Assembly (NCBI GenBank): GCA_905372865.1
Contig: CAJPQT010000018.1
Coordinates: 1-55,309 of the forward strand
DNA length: 55,309 nt
From: an uncultured Centipeda sp.
GTDB lineage: Bacteria; Bacillota; Negativicutes; Selenomonadales; Selenomonadaceae
Reading direction: 5' to 3'
Shown: in pieces, positions 33,918-43,533 of the stretch
Numbering within the stretch: the stretch's first letter is position 1
Layout of the letters: each line of letters starts with the position of its first letter
Program-made: the position numbers and the translations under genes
Notes under the pieces: generated by a model
Told to the model about the DNA's origin: nothing
The model's database searches: none
The model's input: only the letters and a program-made list of their open reading frames with translations

Positions 33918-35249
33918 CTACCAATTCCCCGACGCGCCGCCGCCGCCGGAGGAGCCGCCGCCGTAGCTGCCGCCGCCCGAGGAGCCACCGCCGCCGCGAT
34001 AGGTTCGGCGGTCATCCTCCTCATATCTGCCGCCGCCCGATCCACCGCCCATGTTGCCGTATTTTCCGGAGCTGAGGAGGTTCAGCAGAGCAGCCAGCGA
34101 GAAGAAGGCAAGCCCGAATACCTGCCCAACAATCCAGAGGAGGAGCAGGAGAAGCGGGATGAAGACGAGAAAGCCGAAGATGTAGACGTAGAAGGGCTCA
34201 CTGCCGCCCTCGTCGATGGAGTCCGGCACGGCGACATGAGCTTTCTCGCACAGCCGTGCGCCGACCGTGGCGTAGCCCTTTCGGATCTCTTCGGAAATAT
34301 CGTCCTTGTCAAAGGGAAACTCGGAGCGGATGCGGTTGACGGCGTAGGTCGTGTCATGCTCCTGTTCCATATCTGTCAGGGCAGGACCGAATAGGAAGAA
34401 CACCTCGCGCTCTTCCTTTGCGATAAAGAGCAGCGCAGTGTTCCCGTGTGCCGCGTCCTTCAGCTGCCAGTCGGCAAAGAGCTGCTGCGCAAATCGCCGT
34501 GCATCCACGCCTTTAAGCGTCGGCATGGTGACAACAATCATCTGTGCGTCGGCCGCGTTTGTGAGATCGCCGCCCATCCGCTCAATCGCTGCCGCATCCT
34601 CCGGCATCAGTATTTCGCCAAAGTCTGCCACACTGCCGAGATGCGTGGGCTTCGCAGGGATACCGAGTGCCGCGCCGAGGCTTTCGAGCTCAACGCCGTA
34701 CTCCGCACTCGCCTTTTGCACGAGCGTGACATACGCCGTGAGGATCGCGGGGGAGTAGTTCTCCTTGCGGAACTCCCCCTTCATCGCGTCGAGGACGCTG
34801 CCCGCATAGCCGTCCGTGATGGCACCCTCGAGACTATAGCCGACCTCAATGCGGAACGCGCGGTCGTCCTTTGCGATGAGCAGGAGCACGCCGTTATTCA
34901 TCCGTGCATCGCCGATGCCCCAGCTGCGAAAGAGTTCGTTCGCGTACGACTCGATGTCCGTACCGCCGAGCGTCGGTACGGTGACGACGACGATCTCCGC
35001 CTTTGTTTTGCCGCGCAGCTCCGCTCCGATTTTTGAAATCTGTGCAGCGTCCTCCGCCGAGACCATGCCCGCCGTGTCGACGACGTACGCCCGCTGCGCA
35101 GGTCTTGCGAGCAGATCGCTTGCCGTGACAGTCGTCGTACCGAGCAGCCGGCTTCCGGCGGCATCCGCCGCAGGACTGCCGCCGAGAAGCAGGAGCGTGA
35201 GTGCAAGAAGGGACGCAAAGAGTGCGCGTACACATCTGCTGCCGTTCAT
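33918..35249 (-). CDS. Membrane protein with two tandem TPM domains and Gly/Ser-rich tail
   Basis: This protein of about 443 aa has a signal peptide (ALFASLLALTLLLLGG) and a first TPM domain (about 55-185, with RAYVVDTAGMVSAEDAA and NNGVLLLIAKDDRAFRIEVG). A second, more diverged TPM-like domain follows (about 205-330, with NTALLFIAKEEREVFFLFG). A transmembrane segment lies near 355-380, and the tail is rich in GGGSSGGGSYGGG. TPM (YgcG-type) proteins usually have one such domain. It is co-transcribed with lemA. The start could also be GTG at 35258. The promoter carries the 7-2-7 dyad at 35321. Its role is probably envelope maintenance. Confidence 0.85.
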   Translation of the reverse strand: MNGSRCVRALFASLLALTLLLLGGSPAADAAGSRLLGTTTVTASDLLARPAQRAYVVDTAGMVSAEDAAQISKIGAELRGKTKAEIVVVTVPTLGGTDIESYANELFRSWGIGDARMNNGVLLLIAKDDRAFRIEVGYSLEGAITDGYAGSVLDAMKGEFRKENYSPAILTAYVTLVQKASAEYGVELESLGAALGIPAKPTHLGSVADFGEILMPEDAAAIERMGGDLTNAADAQMIVVTMPTLKGVDARRFAQQLFADWQLKDAAHGNTALLFIAKEEREVFFLFGPALTDMEQEHDTTYAVNRIRSEFPFDKDDISEEIRKGYATVGARLCEKAHVAVPDSIDEGGSEPFYVYIFGFLVFIPLLLLLLWIVGQVFGLAFFSLAALLNLLSSGKYGNMGGGSGGGRYEEDDRRTYRGGGGSSGGGSYGGGSSGGGGASGNW

Positions 35250-35293
35250 ACCTTCCACATCCTTTCAAACAGAATCCGTTGTGTATCAATCTT

Positions 35294-35340
35294 ACTCTAA
35301 CATATTCTTTGAATTTTTGTAACTGTCATATATGACAGGT
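35294..35340 (-). promoter_or_regulatory. Promoter with 7-2-7 palindrome for the TPM-lemA operon
   Basis: The dyad CTGTCAT-AT-ATGACAG (20-mer 35321-35340) is followed on the minus strand after 21 bp by the -10 box TAGAGT (35294-35299). Spacing matches the sites at 9360 and 9401 exactly. Confidence 0.7.
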
Positions 35341-35394
35341 TCAAACGTCCTTCTTATAGAAAAAGTACCGAAATTCTCTTTTGCACACAAAAAA

Positions 35395-35418
35395 ACGCTC
35401 CCGCATATGCGGGAGCGT
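35395..35418 (-). terminator. Terminator of sucCD
   Basis: A perfect 10-bp stem ACGCTCCCGC/GCGGGAGCGT with loop ATAT is followed on the minus strand by seven Us. It lies 22 bp after the sucD stop. Confidence 0.9.
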
Positions 35419-35440
35419 CTGATGCGTTATGAAATTCACC

Positions 35441-36346
35441 TCAGCAGGTGTGGCACTTGTCGTAGAGACCCTTCTCCTTGAGGAGCTTGACCATCGTCTC
35501 GCCGATGTGGGCGACGGTGTCGGCGACGGGGATGCCCGCCGCGTTGAGGGCTGCAACCTTGTCCGCTGCCGTGCCCTTGCCGCCGGAGATGATCGCGCCT
35601 GCATGACCCATGCGCTTGCCCGGAGGTGCCTGACGACCGGCGATGAACGCAGACACAGGCTTATCCTTCATATTCTCCTGAATCCACTTCGCGGCATCCT
35701 CCTCTGCCGTACCGCCGATCTCACCGATGATGAGGACGGCGTAGGTGTTCGGATCATCCTTGAAGAGCTGGAGCGCATCGATGAAGTCCGTGCCTTTGAC
35801 GGGGTCGCCGCCGATGCCGACGGTGGTCGTCTGACCGATGCCCGCATTCGTGAGCTGGAACGCTGCCTCGTAGGTGAGGGTGCCGGAGCGCGAGATGAGG
35901 CCGACGTGGCCGGGCTTGCTGACCGTGCCGGGCGTGATGCCGAGCTTGGACTGCTGCGAGGTGAGGAGCCCGGGGCAGTTCGGCCCGACGAGGCGGGTCT
36001 TCTTGCCCTGCATGTAGCGGCGTACCTTCACCATGTCGAGCACGGGGATGTGCTCGGTGATGCAGACGACGAGGTCGAGCTCCGCATCGACCGCCTCAAG
36101 GATGGAGTCCGCTGCAAAGCGTGCGGGGACATAGACGACGGAGGCGGTTGCGCCCGTTGCCTTGACCGCGTCTGCAACCGTGTTGAATACGGGCACGCCC
36201 TCGACGGTCTGCCCCGCTTTGCCGGGGGTGACGCCGCCGACGATCTTTGTGCCGTAGTCGAGCATCTGCTTCGTGTGGAACATCGCGGCCTTGCCGGTGA
36301 TGCCCTGGACGATGACTTTGGTGTCCTTATCAATCATTACTGACAT
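35441..36346 (-). CDS. sucD: Succinyl-CoA ligase (synthetase) alpha subunit
   Basis: This 301-aa subunit binds CoA and carries the phospho-histidine. It has IVQGITGKAAMFHTKQML and GGVTPGK at the start, VGPNCPGLL in the middle and the active-site GHAGAIISGGKGTA. With the beta subunit just upstream it interconverts succinyl-CoA and succinate with nucleotide gain. GGGAGG precedes the ATG. In a succinate/propionate-forming Negativicute it would support energy metabolism, which is inference. Confidence 0.96.
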   Translation of the reverse strand: MSVMIDKDTKVIVQGITGKAAMFHTKQMLDYGTKIVGGVTPGKAGQTVEGVPVFNTVADAVKATGATASVVYVPARFAADSILEAVDAELDLVVCITEHIPVLDMVKVRRYMQGKKTRLVGPNCPGLLTSQQSKLGITPGTVSKPGHVGLISRSGTLTYEAAFQLTNAGIGQTTTVGIGGDPVKGTDFIDALQLFKDDPNTYAVLIIGEIGGTAEEDAAKWIQENMKDKPVSAFIAGRQAPPGKRMGHAGAIISGGKGTAADKVAALNAAGIPVADTVAHIGETMVKLLKEKGLYDKCHTC

Positions 36347-36365
36347 TGTATGACCTCCCTTTCGA

Positions 36366-37556
<1,191 letters not shown>

Positions 37557-37606
37557 TTAGTCAATCCTCCCTTAATTTTTATGAGCAGAACTCATCGATA
37601 GATACT

Positions 37607-37651
37607 ATCTTACCCTTATTCCCGTGAAATGTCTAGCAATTTCACAGGAAT
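37607..37651 (-). promoter_or_regulatory. sucCD promoter overlapped by a 34-bp inverted repeat (candidate operator)
   Basis: On the minus strand TAGACA (37635-37630), 17 bp and TAAGAT (37612-37607) form a promoter. A dyad ATTCC-GTGAAAT-8 nt-ATTTCAC-GGAAT (37618-37651) covers the -35 region. A protein bound there would block RNA polymerase. It could in part also act as a hairpin after galM, but there is no U-tract. Confidence 0.6.
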
Positions 37652-37707
37652 AAACGATTGAAAAAAGTATGACAGACATTAGGTCTTTCTATAGATAGAA
37701 CGAGGTC

Positions 37708-38781
37708 TTATAAATCCTCGAGATGGTAGACGGTCTCTGCCTCCCATACCTCGTTCATTTGGAGGATGGGCTGTGGGAAATGCGGGTTTGCGAGTGCATT
37801 CGGGAAGAACTGGGTCTCGAGGCAGAATCCGCTGCGTCGTTGGATCTCCCTGCCGCCCTTGCCGATGAGCGGGTGTTTCGCGAGGGAGTTGCCCGTGTAG
37901 AACTGCATCCCGATCTGCGTTGTGTAGCAGGAGAGGGCAAGCCCCGACTTCTTTGATGTGACGCGTGCGGCTTTTTTCAGATGGGAATACGGTTCGGGCG
38001 CGATGTCGCCGCGCAGTACCCAGTTGTGATCGTAGCCGCCCGCCATCTGCAGCTGATCGTAGTCCGCATCGATGCGTTCGCCGATGCGGTGCGGTGCGGT
38101 GAAGTCCATCGGCGTGCCGACGACAGGGAGGATACGCCCGTCGGGCAGGGCCTCTGCGTCCGCCCATGTGAACTCGTCGGCGAAAATCTCCGCCGTGTGG
38201 TCGAGCACGCTGTCCGCCGCAGCACCATCGAGGTTGAAATAGGTGTGATTCGTGAGATTGCAGATGGTGTCTGCGTCGCTGACGGCACGATAGGAGATGA
38301 TGAGTGCGTCATCGTCCGTGAGGCGATAGGTGACGCGCACCTCGAAGTTGCCCGGGTAGCCGCACTCGCCGTCGGGGCTGACCGTGGTGAAGGAAACACC
38401 GCCGTCAACAGGCTGTGCCGTCCAAAGGTGTGCGTGCAGTCCCCGCGTTCCGCCGTGAATGTGGTTCTGCTTTTTCGACCCCGTGTTCTGTTCCAGCTGA
38501 TAGGGGCGTCCGGCGATGGTGACGCGCCCCCCCGCGATGCGGTTTGCGTGCCGCCCGACGATCGCGCCCATGAAGGCTCGATCGGCAATATAATCCTCAG
38601 CACAGTCGTAGCCGAGCACGATGTCGAGCGGTGTGCCGTTCACGTTGCGCTCGAACTTCACAAGCCGTGCGCCGTAGGTTGTGACAGCGGCCGTGGTGCC
38701 GCGTTCGTTGGTCAGCGTATAGAGATCGATTCGGTCGCCGCCCGGCATTGCTCCGAACGGTTCCATTCTTAATTCCGTCAC
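37708..38781 (-). CDS. galM: Aldose 1-epimerase (galactose mutarotase)
   Basis: This protein of about 357 aa interconverts alpha and beta anomers of sugars. It shows GRHANRIAGGR, NHIHGGTRGLH with a catalytic-type His, TNHTYFNLDG with the second His, and the C-terminal catalytic Glu in CLETQFFPNA. I choose the GTG at 38781 because a GGGGG run lies upstream; the first ATG downstream (MEPFG) is 6 codons later. It is a single gene between ferredoxin and sucC. Confidence 0.93.
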   Translation of the reverse strand: MTELRMEPFGAMPGGDRIDLYTLTNERGTTAAVTTYGARLVKFERNVNGTPLDIVLGYDCAEDYIADRAFMGAIVGRHANRIAGGRVTIAGRPYQLEQNTGSKKQNHIHGGTRGLHAHLWTAQPVDGGVSFTTVSPDGECGYPGNFEVRVTYRLTDDDALIISYRAVSDADTICNLTNHTYFNLDGAAADSVLDHTAEIFADEFTWADAEALPDGRILPVVGTPMDFTAPHRIGERIDADYDQLQMAGGYDHNWVLRGDIAPEPYSHLKKAARVTSKKSGLALSCYTTQIGMQFYTGNSLAKHPLIGKGGREIQRRSGFCLETQFFPNALANPHFPQPILQMNEVWEAETVYHLEDL

Positions 38782-38854
38782 CGTAGATTCCCCCTGCAGC
38801 GGCTTTGCCGCCCTCAAGAAACGATCCTCGAAAAGTTTTCTCTATTGTAGCATA

Positions 38855-39064
38855 TTATTGCGGATTTTCCACAAAAAAAGCATCAATGATTGCGCCCGCG
38901 GGGCAGTCCTCCGCCGCCTCAAGTGCGTCGTCCTGCTCCATCGGTACGGGCTGCCGCACGAGTGCGGCCGAGCGTGCGCTGCGGTCGATGCGAAAGATGG
39001 CGGGCAGACGCTCCGCACACATGCCGCAGGAGACGCACGCCGTGCTGTCGATGGATAGGTTCAT
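38855..39064 (-). CDS. Single-cluster [4Fe-4S] ferredoxin
   Basis: This 69-aa electron carrier has CVSCGMC and a distant DCPAGAI, giving four Cys ligands for one [4Fe-4S] cluster. The position that is Cys in two-cluster ferredoxins is Leu here (CAERLP), so a second cluster is excluded. ATG at 39064 is preceded by GGATGC. The redox partner is not evident from the neighbours. Confidence 0.9.
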   Translation of the reverse strand: MNLSIDSTACVSCGMCAERLPAIFRIDRSARSAALVRQPVPMEQDDALEAAEDCPAGAIIDAFFVENPQ

Positions 39065-39183
39065 AGCATCCTCCGAAAACGAAAATTCCCGCCGCACCGG
39101 AGCGCAACAGGAATTGTTCAAAATATAACACACGTCTACAGTATGGCGTAAAACGGCGTTCTTGTCTGTGCCTTTTGCAACAA

Positions 39184-40917
39184 TCAGACTCCTGCGCTTG
39201 CGTCCGAGCCCTCGAGCATCTTGTGCAGGTAGGCGCGGATCTCGACACCGTGCTCCATCTTCATGACATCGGCGAGGAGCTCCTTTGCCTGTGTCGATGT
39301 GACGGAGCGGATCATCTCCTTGACGCGCGGGATCGACGGTGCACTCATGGAGAGCTCCGTGATGCCCATGCCGAGCAGGATGACGGCGGCATATGGGTCG
39401 CTCGCCATCTCGCCGCACATGCCCGCCCAGATACCACGCTCGCGGGCACTCTGGATCGTGCGCTGGACGAGGCGGAGGACGGCGGGATTGAACGGGTTGT
39501 AGAGATGCGCGATCTGTGCGTTGCCGCGGTCCACCGCGAGTGTGTACTGGATGAGATCGTTTGTGCCGATGCTGAAGAAGTCGACGTACTGGGAGAGCAG
39601 CGGTGAGACGACCGCTGCCGCAGGGGTCTCAACCATGATGCCGATCTGCACATCGTCGGAGTACTCCTTGCCCTCGTGGGCGAGTTCGACCTTTGCCTGT
39701 TCGACGAGCTTTAAGACGCGCTGGATCTCACTGACGCTGATGACCATCGGCACCATCATGGCCGCCTTGCCGTAGAGGCCCGCGCGCAGGATCGCCTTGA
39801 TCTGCGGCAGGAACAGGTCATGCCGATCGAGGCTGATGCGCAGAGCGCGGTAGCCGAGGAACGGATTCTCCTCGGGAGCGATGTTGAGGTAGGGCAGGGG
39901 CTTGTCGCCGCCGATGTCCATGGTGCGGATGACACAGATGTGACCGCCGCATTTCTCGACGGCGGCACGGTATGCCTTGAACTGATCCTCCTCGGTCGGG
40001 ATCGTCGTGGAGCCCATAAAGACGAACTCAGAGCGGAAGAGCCCCACGCCCTCCGCACCGTAGGTGAGCGCGTTGTCCACATCCATGTGGGTGCCGATGT
40101 TCGCCGTGAGCTCGATGCGTACGCCGTCCTTCGTCACGGCGGGCAAATCCTTAAGCGCGGCATAGTGCGCCGCGAGCTTCTTCTGCTCCTCGATCTTGGT
40201 CTGGTAGAGCGAGCGCTCCGCCTCGGTCGGGCGGATGATGATATCGCCGCGGCTGCCGTCGAGGATGATCTCGTCGCCGTCCTGAATGAGATCGATCTTG
40301 TCGCCGATGCCGAGTACTGTTGGGATCGCACGCGCCTTGGCGATGATGACAACATGGCTCGTTGCACTGCCGGAGCCGAGGATCACGCCCGCGATCTGCT
40401 CGGTGGGCATGCCTGCCACGACGGACGGCTCGATCTCCTCACCGCAGAGAATGACTTGCCCCGCGCCGATCTCCGGCTCCTTGACACCGAGGACGTATTT
40501 GGCGATGCGCTTGCCCACGTCGCGCAGATCGACCGCGCGCGCGGCGAAGTACTCGTCCTCCATCTGCTCGAAGATCTGTGCCTGTTCGTTCGCAGCGTCG
40601 AGGATACCCTGCGGTGCGCTGCCGCACGCCTCGATTTTGCTCTTGATGTTCTCCGCCATCATCGGATCCTGCACCATCATGCGGTGCGCCTCAAGAATGG
40701 CGGCCTGTTCTGCCTGTTCCTCTCTTCGCAAACGCTCGATGGTCGCGAGGAGATTTTCGGTGACGGCGACGAGTGCTGCCTCCGCCTTGCTCTGCTCTTC
40801 TGCAGCGGAGCCCGGATGATACGCCGCGAGATAGCCGTCGAGGTTCTGCCCTGCGAGCAGGGCTTGACCGACGGCGATCCCGGAGATCACGCCTTTTCCA
40901 CGGATTGGTTCTGACAT
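39184..40917 (-). CDS. ptsI: PTS enzyme I (phosphoenolpyruvate-protein phosphotransferase)
   Basis: This 577-aa enzyme takes phosphate from PEP onto a histidine and passes it to HPr. The phospho-histidine is H188 in SATSHVVIIAK. The PEP-binding region shows VGLFRSEFVFMG, MDIGGDKPLPYLN, FFSIGTNDLIQYTLAVDRGN and the Cys-containing MCGEMASDP. Length is standard. It follows the HPr gene with a 120-bp gap that contains a hairpin with a U-tract, so EI may be made at a lower level than HPr. Confidence 0.96.
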   Translation of the reverse strand: MSEPIRGKGVISGIAVGQALLAGQNLDGYLAAYHPGSAAEEQSKAEAALVAVTENLLATIERLRREEQAEQAAILEAHRMMVQDPMMAENIKSKIEACGSAPQGILDAANEQAQIFEQMEDEYFAARAVDLRDVGKRIAKYVLGVKEPEIGAGQVILCGEEIEPSVVAGMPTEQIAGVILGSGSATSHVVIIAKARAIPTVLGIGDKIDLIQDGDEIILDGSRGDIIIRPTEAERSLYQTKIEEQKKLAAHYAALKDLPAVTKDGVRIELTANIGTHMDVDNALTYGAEGVGLFRSEFVFMGSTTIPTEEDQFKAYRAAVEKCGGHICVIRTMDIGGDKPLPYLNIAPEENPFLGYRALRISLDRHDLFLPQIKAILRAGLYGKAAMMVPMVISVSEIQRVLKLVEQAKVELAHEGKEYSDDVQIGIMVETPAAAVVSPLLSQYVDFFSIGTNDLIQYTLAVDRGNAQIAHLYNPFNPAVLRLVQRTIQSARERGIWAGMCGEMASDPYAAVILLGMGITELSMSAPSIPRVKEMIRSVTSTQAKELLADVMKMEHGVEIRAYLHKMLEGSDASAGV

Positions 40918-40991
40918 ATTCTATCCCCCCTGTGAGAGGCGCCGATCATCCCGTCTATATTCGCGGGGTCCACAACCGGCGACTTCTTATG

Positions 40992-41021
40992 AAAAAACGC
41001 CGCGAGGAAAACCTCGGGGCG
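40992..41021 (-). terminator. Hairpin with U-tract between ptsH and ptsI (partial terminator)
   Basis: Arms CGCCGCGAGG and CCTCGGGGCG pair at 9 of 10 positions around AAAA. Six Us follow on the minus strand. It sits directly after the HPr stop and before ptsI. Confidence 0.75.
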
Positions 41022-41037
41022 TCCCCAAATTTCTGAA

Positions 41038-41304
41038 TTACTCTTCGCCGAACTTCGATTTGACGAGATCTGCGAGCTCCTTTACCGCGGCTGCCTCATC
41101 CTCGCCCTCGGCGATGATGGTGAGCTCCGTGCCCTTGACCAGCCCCATGCTCATCAGCATGAGGATACTCTTGGCATCAACTTTCTTGCCCTTGGCCTCG
41201 ATCTGGATCTTGGACTTGAACTTTGTCGCCGTCTGAACGAACACCGATGCGGGACGTGCATGAATGCCCGTCTTGTTCTCGATCATCACTGTTTCCTGCG
41301 TCAT
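41038..41304 (-). CDS. ptsH: PTS phosphocarrier protein HPr
   Basis: The 88-aa protein starts MTQETVMIENKTGIHARPAS and carries the phosphate-transfer His15. Ser46 in DAKSILMLMSMG is the site used by HPr kinase in Firmicutes for carbon catabolite control. The ATG at 41304 is preceded by GGGAGA. A TATAAT (41395-41390 on the minus strand) 85 bp upstream is a likely -10 box. Confidence 0.96.
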   Translation of the reverse strand: MTQETVMIENKTGIHARPASVFVQTATKFKSKIQIEAKGKKVDAKSILMLMSMGLVKGTELTIIAEGEDEAAAVKELADLVKSKFGEE

Positions 41305-41579
41305 GTGAACATCTCCCATCCGTTAGTGAATCAGCCTATATTTTCCCCGCGCCCGCATCTTGCTCCGTGCGCGAATGAATGTCACAGCCATTATACTATA
41401 AAATGAAAGATGAAAAAAGAGCGGAAACAAAAAAGTTTTTCGAAAAAAATATACACGGGTTTTTTAATATTTCTCGCAAAGAGGAAGGAATTTTCGTATT
41501 CATGTCGAAAGAATCCTAGAATAACTATGAGTGTACTCGCTGACCGGGCGATGGTTCTTGGAAAAAGGGGGCGACGCTG

Positions 41580-42326
41580 TTGCAGACCCAGATCCGCCCT
41601 TCCGCGCTTGTTCTTGCCGTCTTGATGAGCATCGGTGTCGTTGTTGGGATGATTGTCCTGCGCCCGCCGCTGACACGCATGTACTACGTCCAGCTGGGCG
41701 CATTGGTTGCAGGGGCGGGTCTCATCGTGACCCTCTACAATGCGTTCCTGACGGCGCGTGCACGGCGGCGTGCAGAGCATACAGCCGCACAGGAGCCCTG
41801 TGCCGATGAGCCGATGACAATAACGGACGGTGCACCCGTACGTACGGCTGCCGTTTACGAGGAAACGCAGGAGACAGTGCCGCCCGCAGTGATGGTATCC
41901 GCGCCGCAGCGCTCCGAGACGGAGACGCGCGCGTCAAGCAGCTCAGACAAAAGTCTTGATGCGCTGCTCGACACTGCGTACGAGGCGGCAGAGAACGATC
42001 CCCTGCACGCCGTTGCGGCATATCGCGAGGCACTCCGGCGATATCCCGATGATTCTTATATACCCTATCTCATCATTGAACTCTCGACGCTCTACAAGCG
42101 TTTGGGAGACTACGATGCAGCGCTTGCCCTCTTTGACGAGGCGCTCGCACTGCCCATCATTGCAAAGAACGCCGCCATGGCGCAGGAGTTTGAGCGCTCC
42201 CGCAAATCCCTGGCCGTCGTTTCTCATATGCTCGCTGCGCGGGGAACGCCTACGCTCCCATTCGGCGAAGTGCCGAAGGATTTGCTTGCGGAGGCGGATC
42301 GGCACGCAGAGGAGCCAACGATCTGA
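41580..42326 (+). CDS. Membrane-anchored TPR-like protein
   Basis: This 248-aa protein has two N-terminal membrane segments (ALVLAVLMSIGVVVGMIV and LGALVAGAGLIVTLYNAFL), a Glu/Thr/Ser-rich linker to about 120, and a C-terminal TPR-like region (AYEAAENDPLHAVAAYREAL, YIPYLIIELSTLYKRLGDYD, AALALFDEAL). It starts with TTG at 41580, with GGGGG 8 bp upstream. TPR regions bind partner proteins. It is followed 27 bp later by the PRC-barrel gene, so the two may form an operon at the membrane. No specific function is known to me. Confidence 0.75.
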   Translation: MQTQIRPSALVLAVLMSIGVVVGMIVLRPPLTRMYYVQLGALVAGAGLIVTLYNAFLTARARRRAEHTAAQEPCADEPMTITDGAPVRTAAVYEETQETVPPAVMVSAPQRSETETRASSSSDKSLDALLDTAYEAAENDPLHAVAAYREALRRYPDDSYIPYLIIELSTLYKRLGDYDAALALFDEALALPIIAKNAAMAQEFERSRKSLAVVSHMLAARGTPTLPFGEVPKDLLAEADRHAEEPTI

Positions 42327-42353
42327 CATTTTTAGTAAAATGGAGGAATACAC

Positions 42354-43337
42354 ATGAAGAAAAGCGTTGACATTCTGGGACTTCCCGTCATCAGTATCAC
42401 AGAGGGGCGCGAGCTCGGCATGAGCAAGACGCTGCTCATCGATGCGCCGAACCGTGTTGTGGCGGCGGTCACGATTGAGGACGAGGACTGGTATCGCGGG
42501 GTCAAGCTCATTCCCTATGACAATGTCATTGCAGTCGGTGAGGATGCCGTTACGATTAATAACAGCGAGAATATCCTGACACTTGATGCGGCAGGCGATT
42601 TCGAGACGCTGCTGGACGACAATATCCGCGTCATTGGTACGAAGGCCATTACGCGTACGGGCGTAATTCAGGGCAACATCACCGAGATCTTCATCGGCGA
42701 GGACGGCAGCATCGAGAAGTGCGAGATCACAACGCCCGAGGGGTCCACGTCCGAGGTGACGGCGGATCAGGTCTCGATCTTCGGCAAGGAAGTCACGGTC
42801 ATCTCCCCGGAGGGCGATGCCGGAAAAAAATCTGACGCAGCGGCTGCACCGGCGGCACCCGCTGTGACAGCGCCTGCAGCTCCGGAGGCTGCGGCTGAGC
42901 CGGTGGCAGAGGCAGCACCTGTGACAGAGGAACCTGCACCCGTTGCTGAGGTTCCTGCTGACGAGCCGACATCAACGGTCGAGGAGCCCGTTGCTGAGGC
43001 ACCCGCAGAGGAGCCCGCACCGACGGAAGAACCCGCAGCAGAGGCATCCGAGAGTGCAGCTGCGGAGGAGCCTGCGGCTGAGGCACCTGCAGAGACGATC
43101 GAGTCAGCTGCGCCCGCAGCAGAGGAGCCGGCGGCGGACTCCGCCGAGGACAAGAGTGCGGAGCGCGTGAATGAGGATCGTCATCGCCGCTTCTTGCTCG
43201 GCAAGAAGGCGACGCGCACGATCAAGATGGACAACGGCGTTGTCATCGTTGAGGCGGGTGCGGACATCACCGAGGAAGTCTTGCAGAAGGCGAAGCTCGG
43301 CAACAAGTTCATCGAGCTCTCGATGAGCGCACAGTAA
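42354..43337 (+). CDS. PRC-barrel-like protein with long Ala/Glu/Pro-rich linker
   Basis: This 327-aa protein has two PRC-barrel-like repeats in residues 1-160 (VDILGLPVISITEGRELG, then DNIRVIGTKAITRTG and GNITEIFIGEDGSIEKCEI). A low-complexity stretch of about 110 residues rich in A, E, P and V follows, then a short conserved C-terminal domain (DNGVVIVEAGADITEEVL). It has no signal peptide. PRC barrels often bind RNA or photosystem proteins; here the role is unknown. The linker should be extended and flexible. GGAGG precedes the start. Confidence 0.75.
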   Translation: MKKSVDILGLPVISITEGRELGMSKTLLIDAPNRVVAAVTIEDEDWYRGVKLIPYDNVIAVGEDAVTINNSENILTLDAAGDFETLLDDNIRVIGTKAITRTGVIQGNITEIFIGEDGSIEKCEITTPEGSTSEVTADQVSIFGKEVTVISPEGDAGKKSDAAAAPAAPAVTAPAAPEAAAEPVAEAAPVTEEPAPVAEVPADEPTSTVEEPVAEAPAEEPAPTEEPAAEASESAAAEEPAAEAPAETIESAAPAAEEPAADSAEDKSAERVNEDRHRRFLLGKKATRTIKMDNGVVIVEAGADITEEVLQKAKLGNKFIELSMSAQ

Positions 43338-43350
43338 GTACAACAGAATA

Positions 43351-43432
43351 AGGGGAGCTGACAGTAGTCGGCTGAGAGGGAACTGAGCGTTCCGACCCAT
43401 AACCTGATTTGGATAATGCCAACGTAGGGATA
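43351..43432 (+). promoter_or_regulatory. TPP riboswitch (THI element)
   Basis: The conserved pieces occur in order: GGGGAGC, GCTGAGAGGG, GACCCATAACCTGAT and TGCCAACGTAGGGA. The element lies upstream of cytX and is followed by an intrinsic terminator, so thiamin pyrophosphate should stop transcription of the salvage operon. Confidence 0.95.
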
Positions 43433-43445
43433 TATGTGCACACAG

Positions 43446-43478
43446 CGCGGCTATGTCAGTTGGCATAGCCGTGTTTTT
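43446..43478 (+). terminator. Riboswitch-controlled intrinsic terminator
   Basis: A stem GCGGCTATG/CATAGCCGT (8 Watson-Crick pairs plus G-U) is followed by TTTTT. It lies 15 bp behind the TPP aptamer, as expected for transcriptional attenuation. A second palindrome CCCCGCGTGCGGGG follows before cytX. Confidence 0.85.
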
Positions 43479-43533
43479 AATTCCTTAAGCCTGCCCCGCG
43501 TGCGGGGAAGGGGCACATGGATTGGAGGTTCCC

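Noticed and set aside
39820..40914. 364-aa plus-strand reading frame
   Set aside because: Antisense shadow of ptsI.
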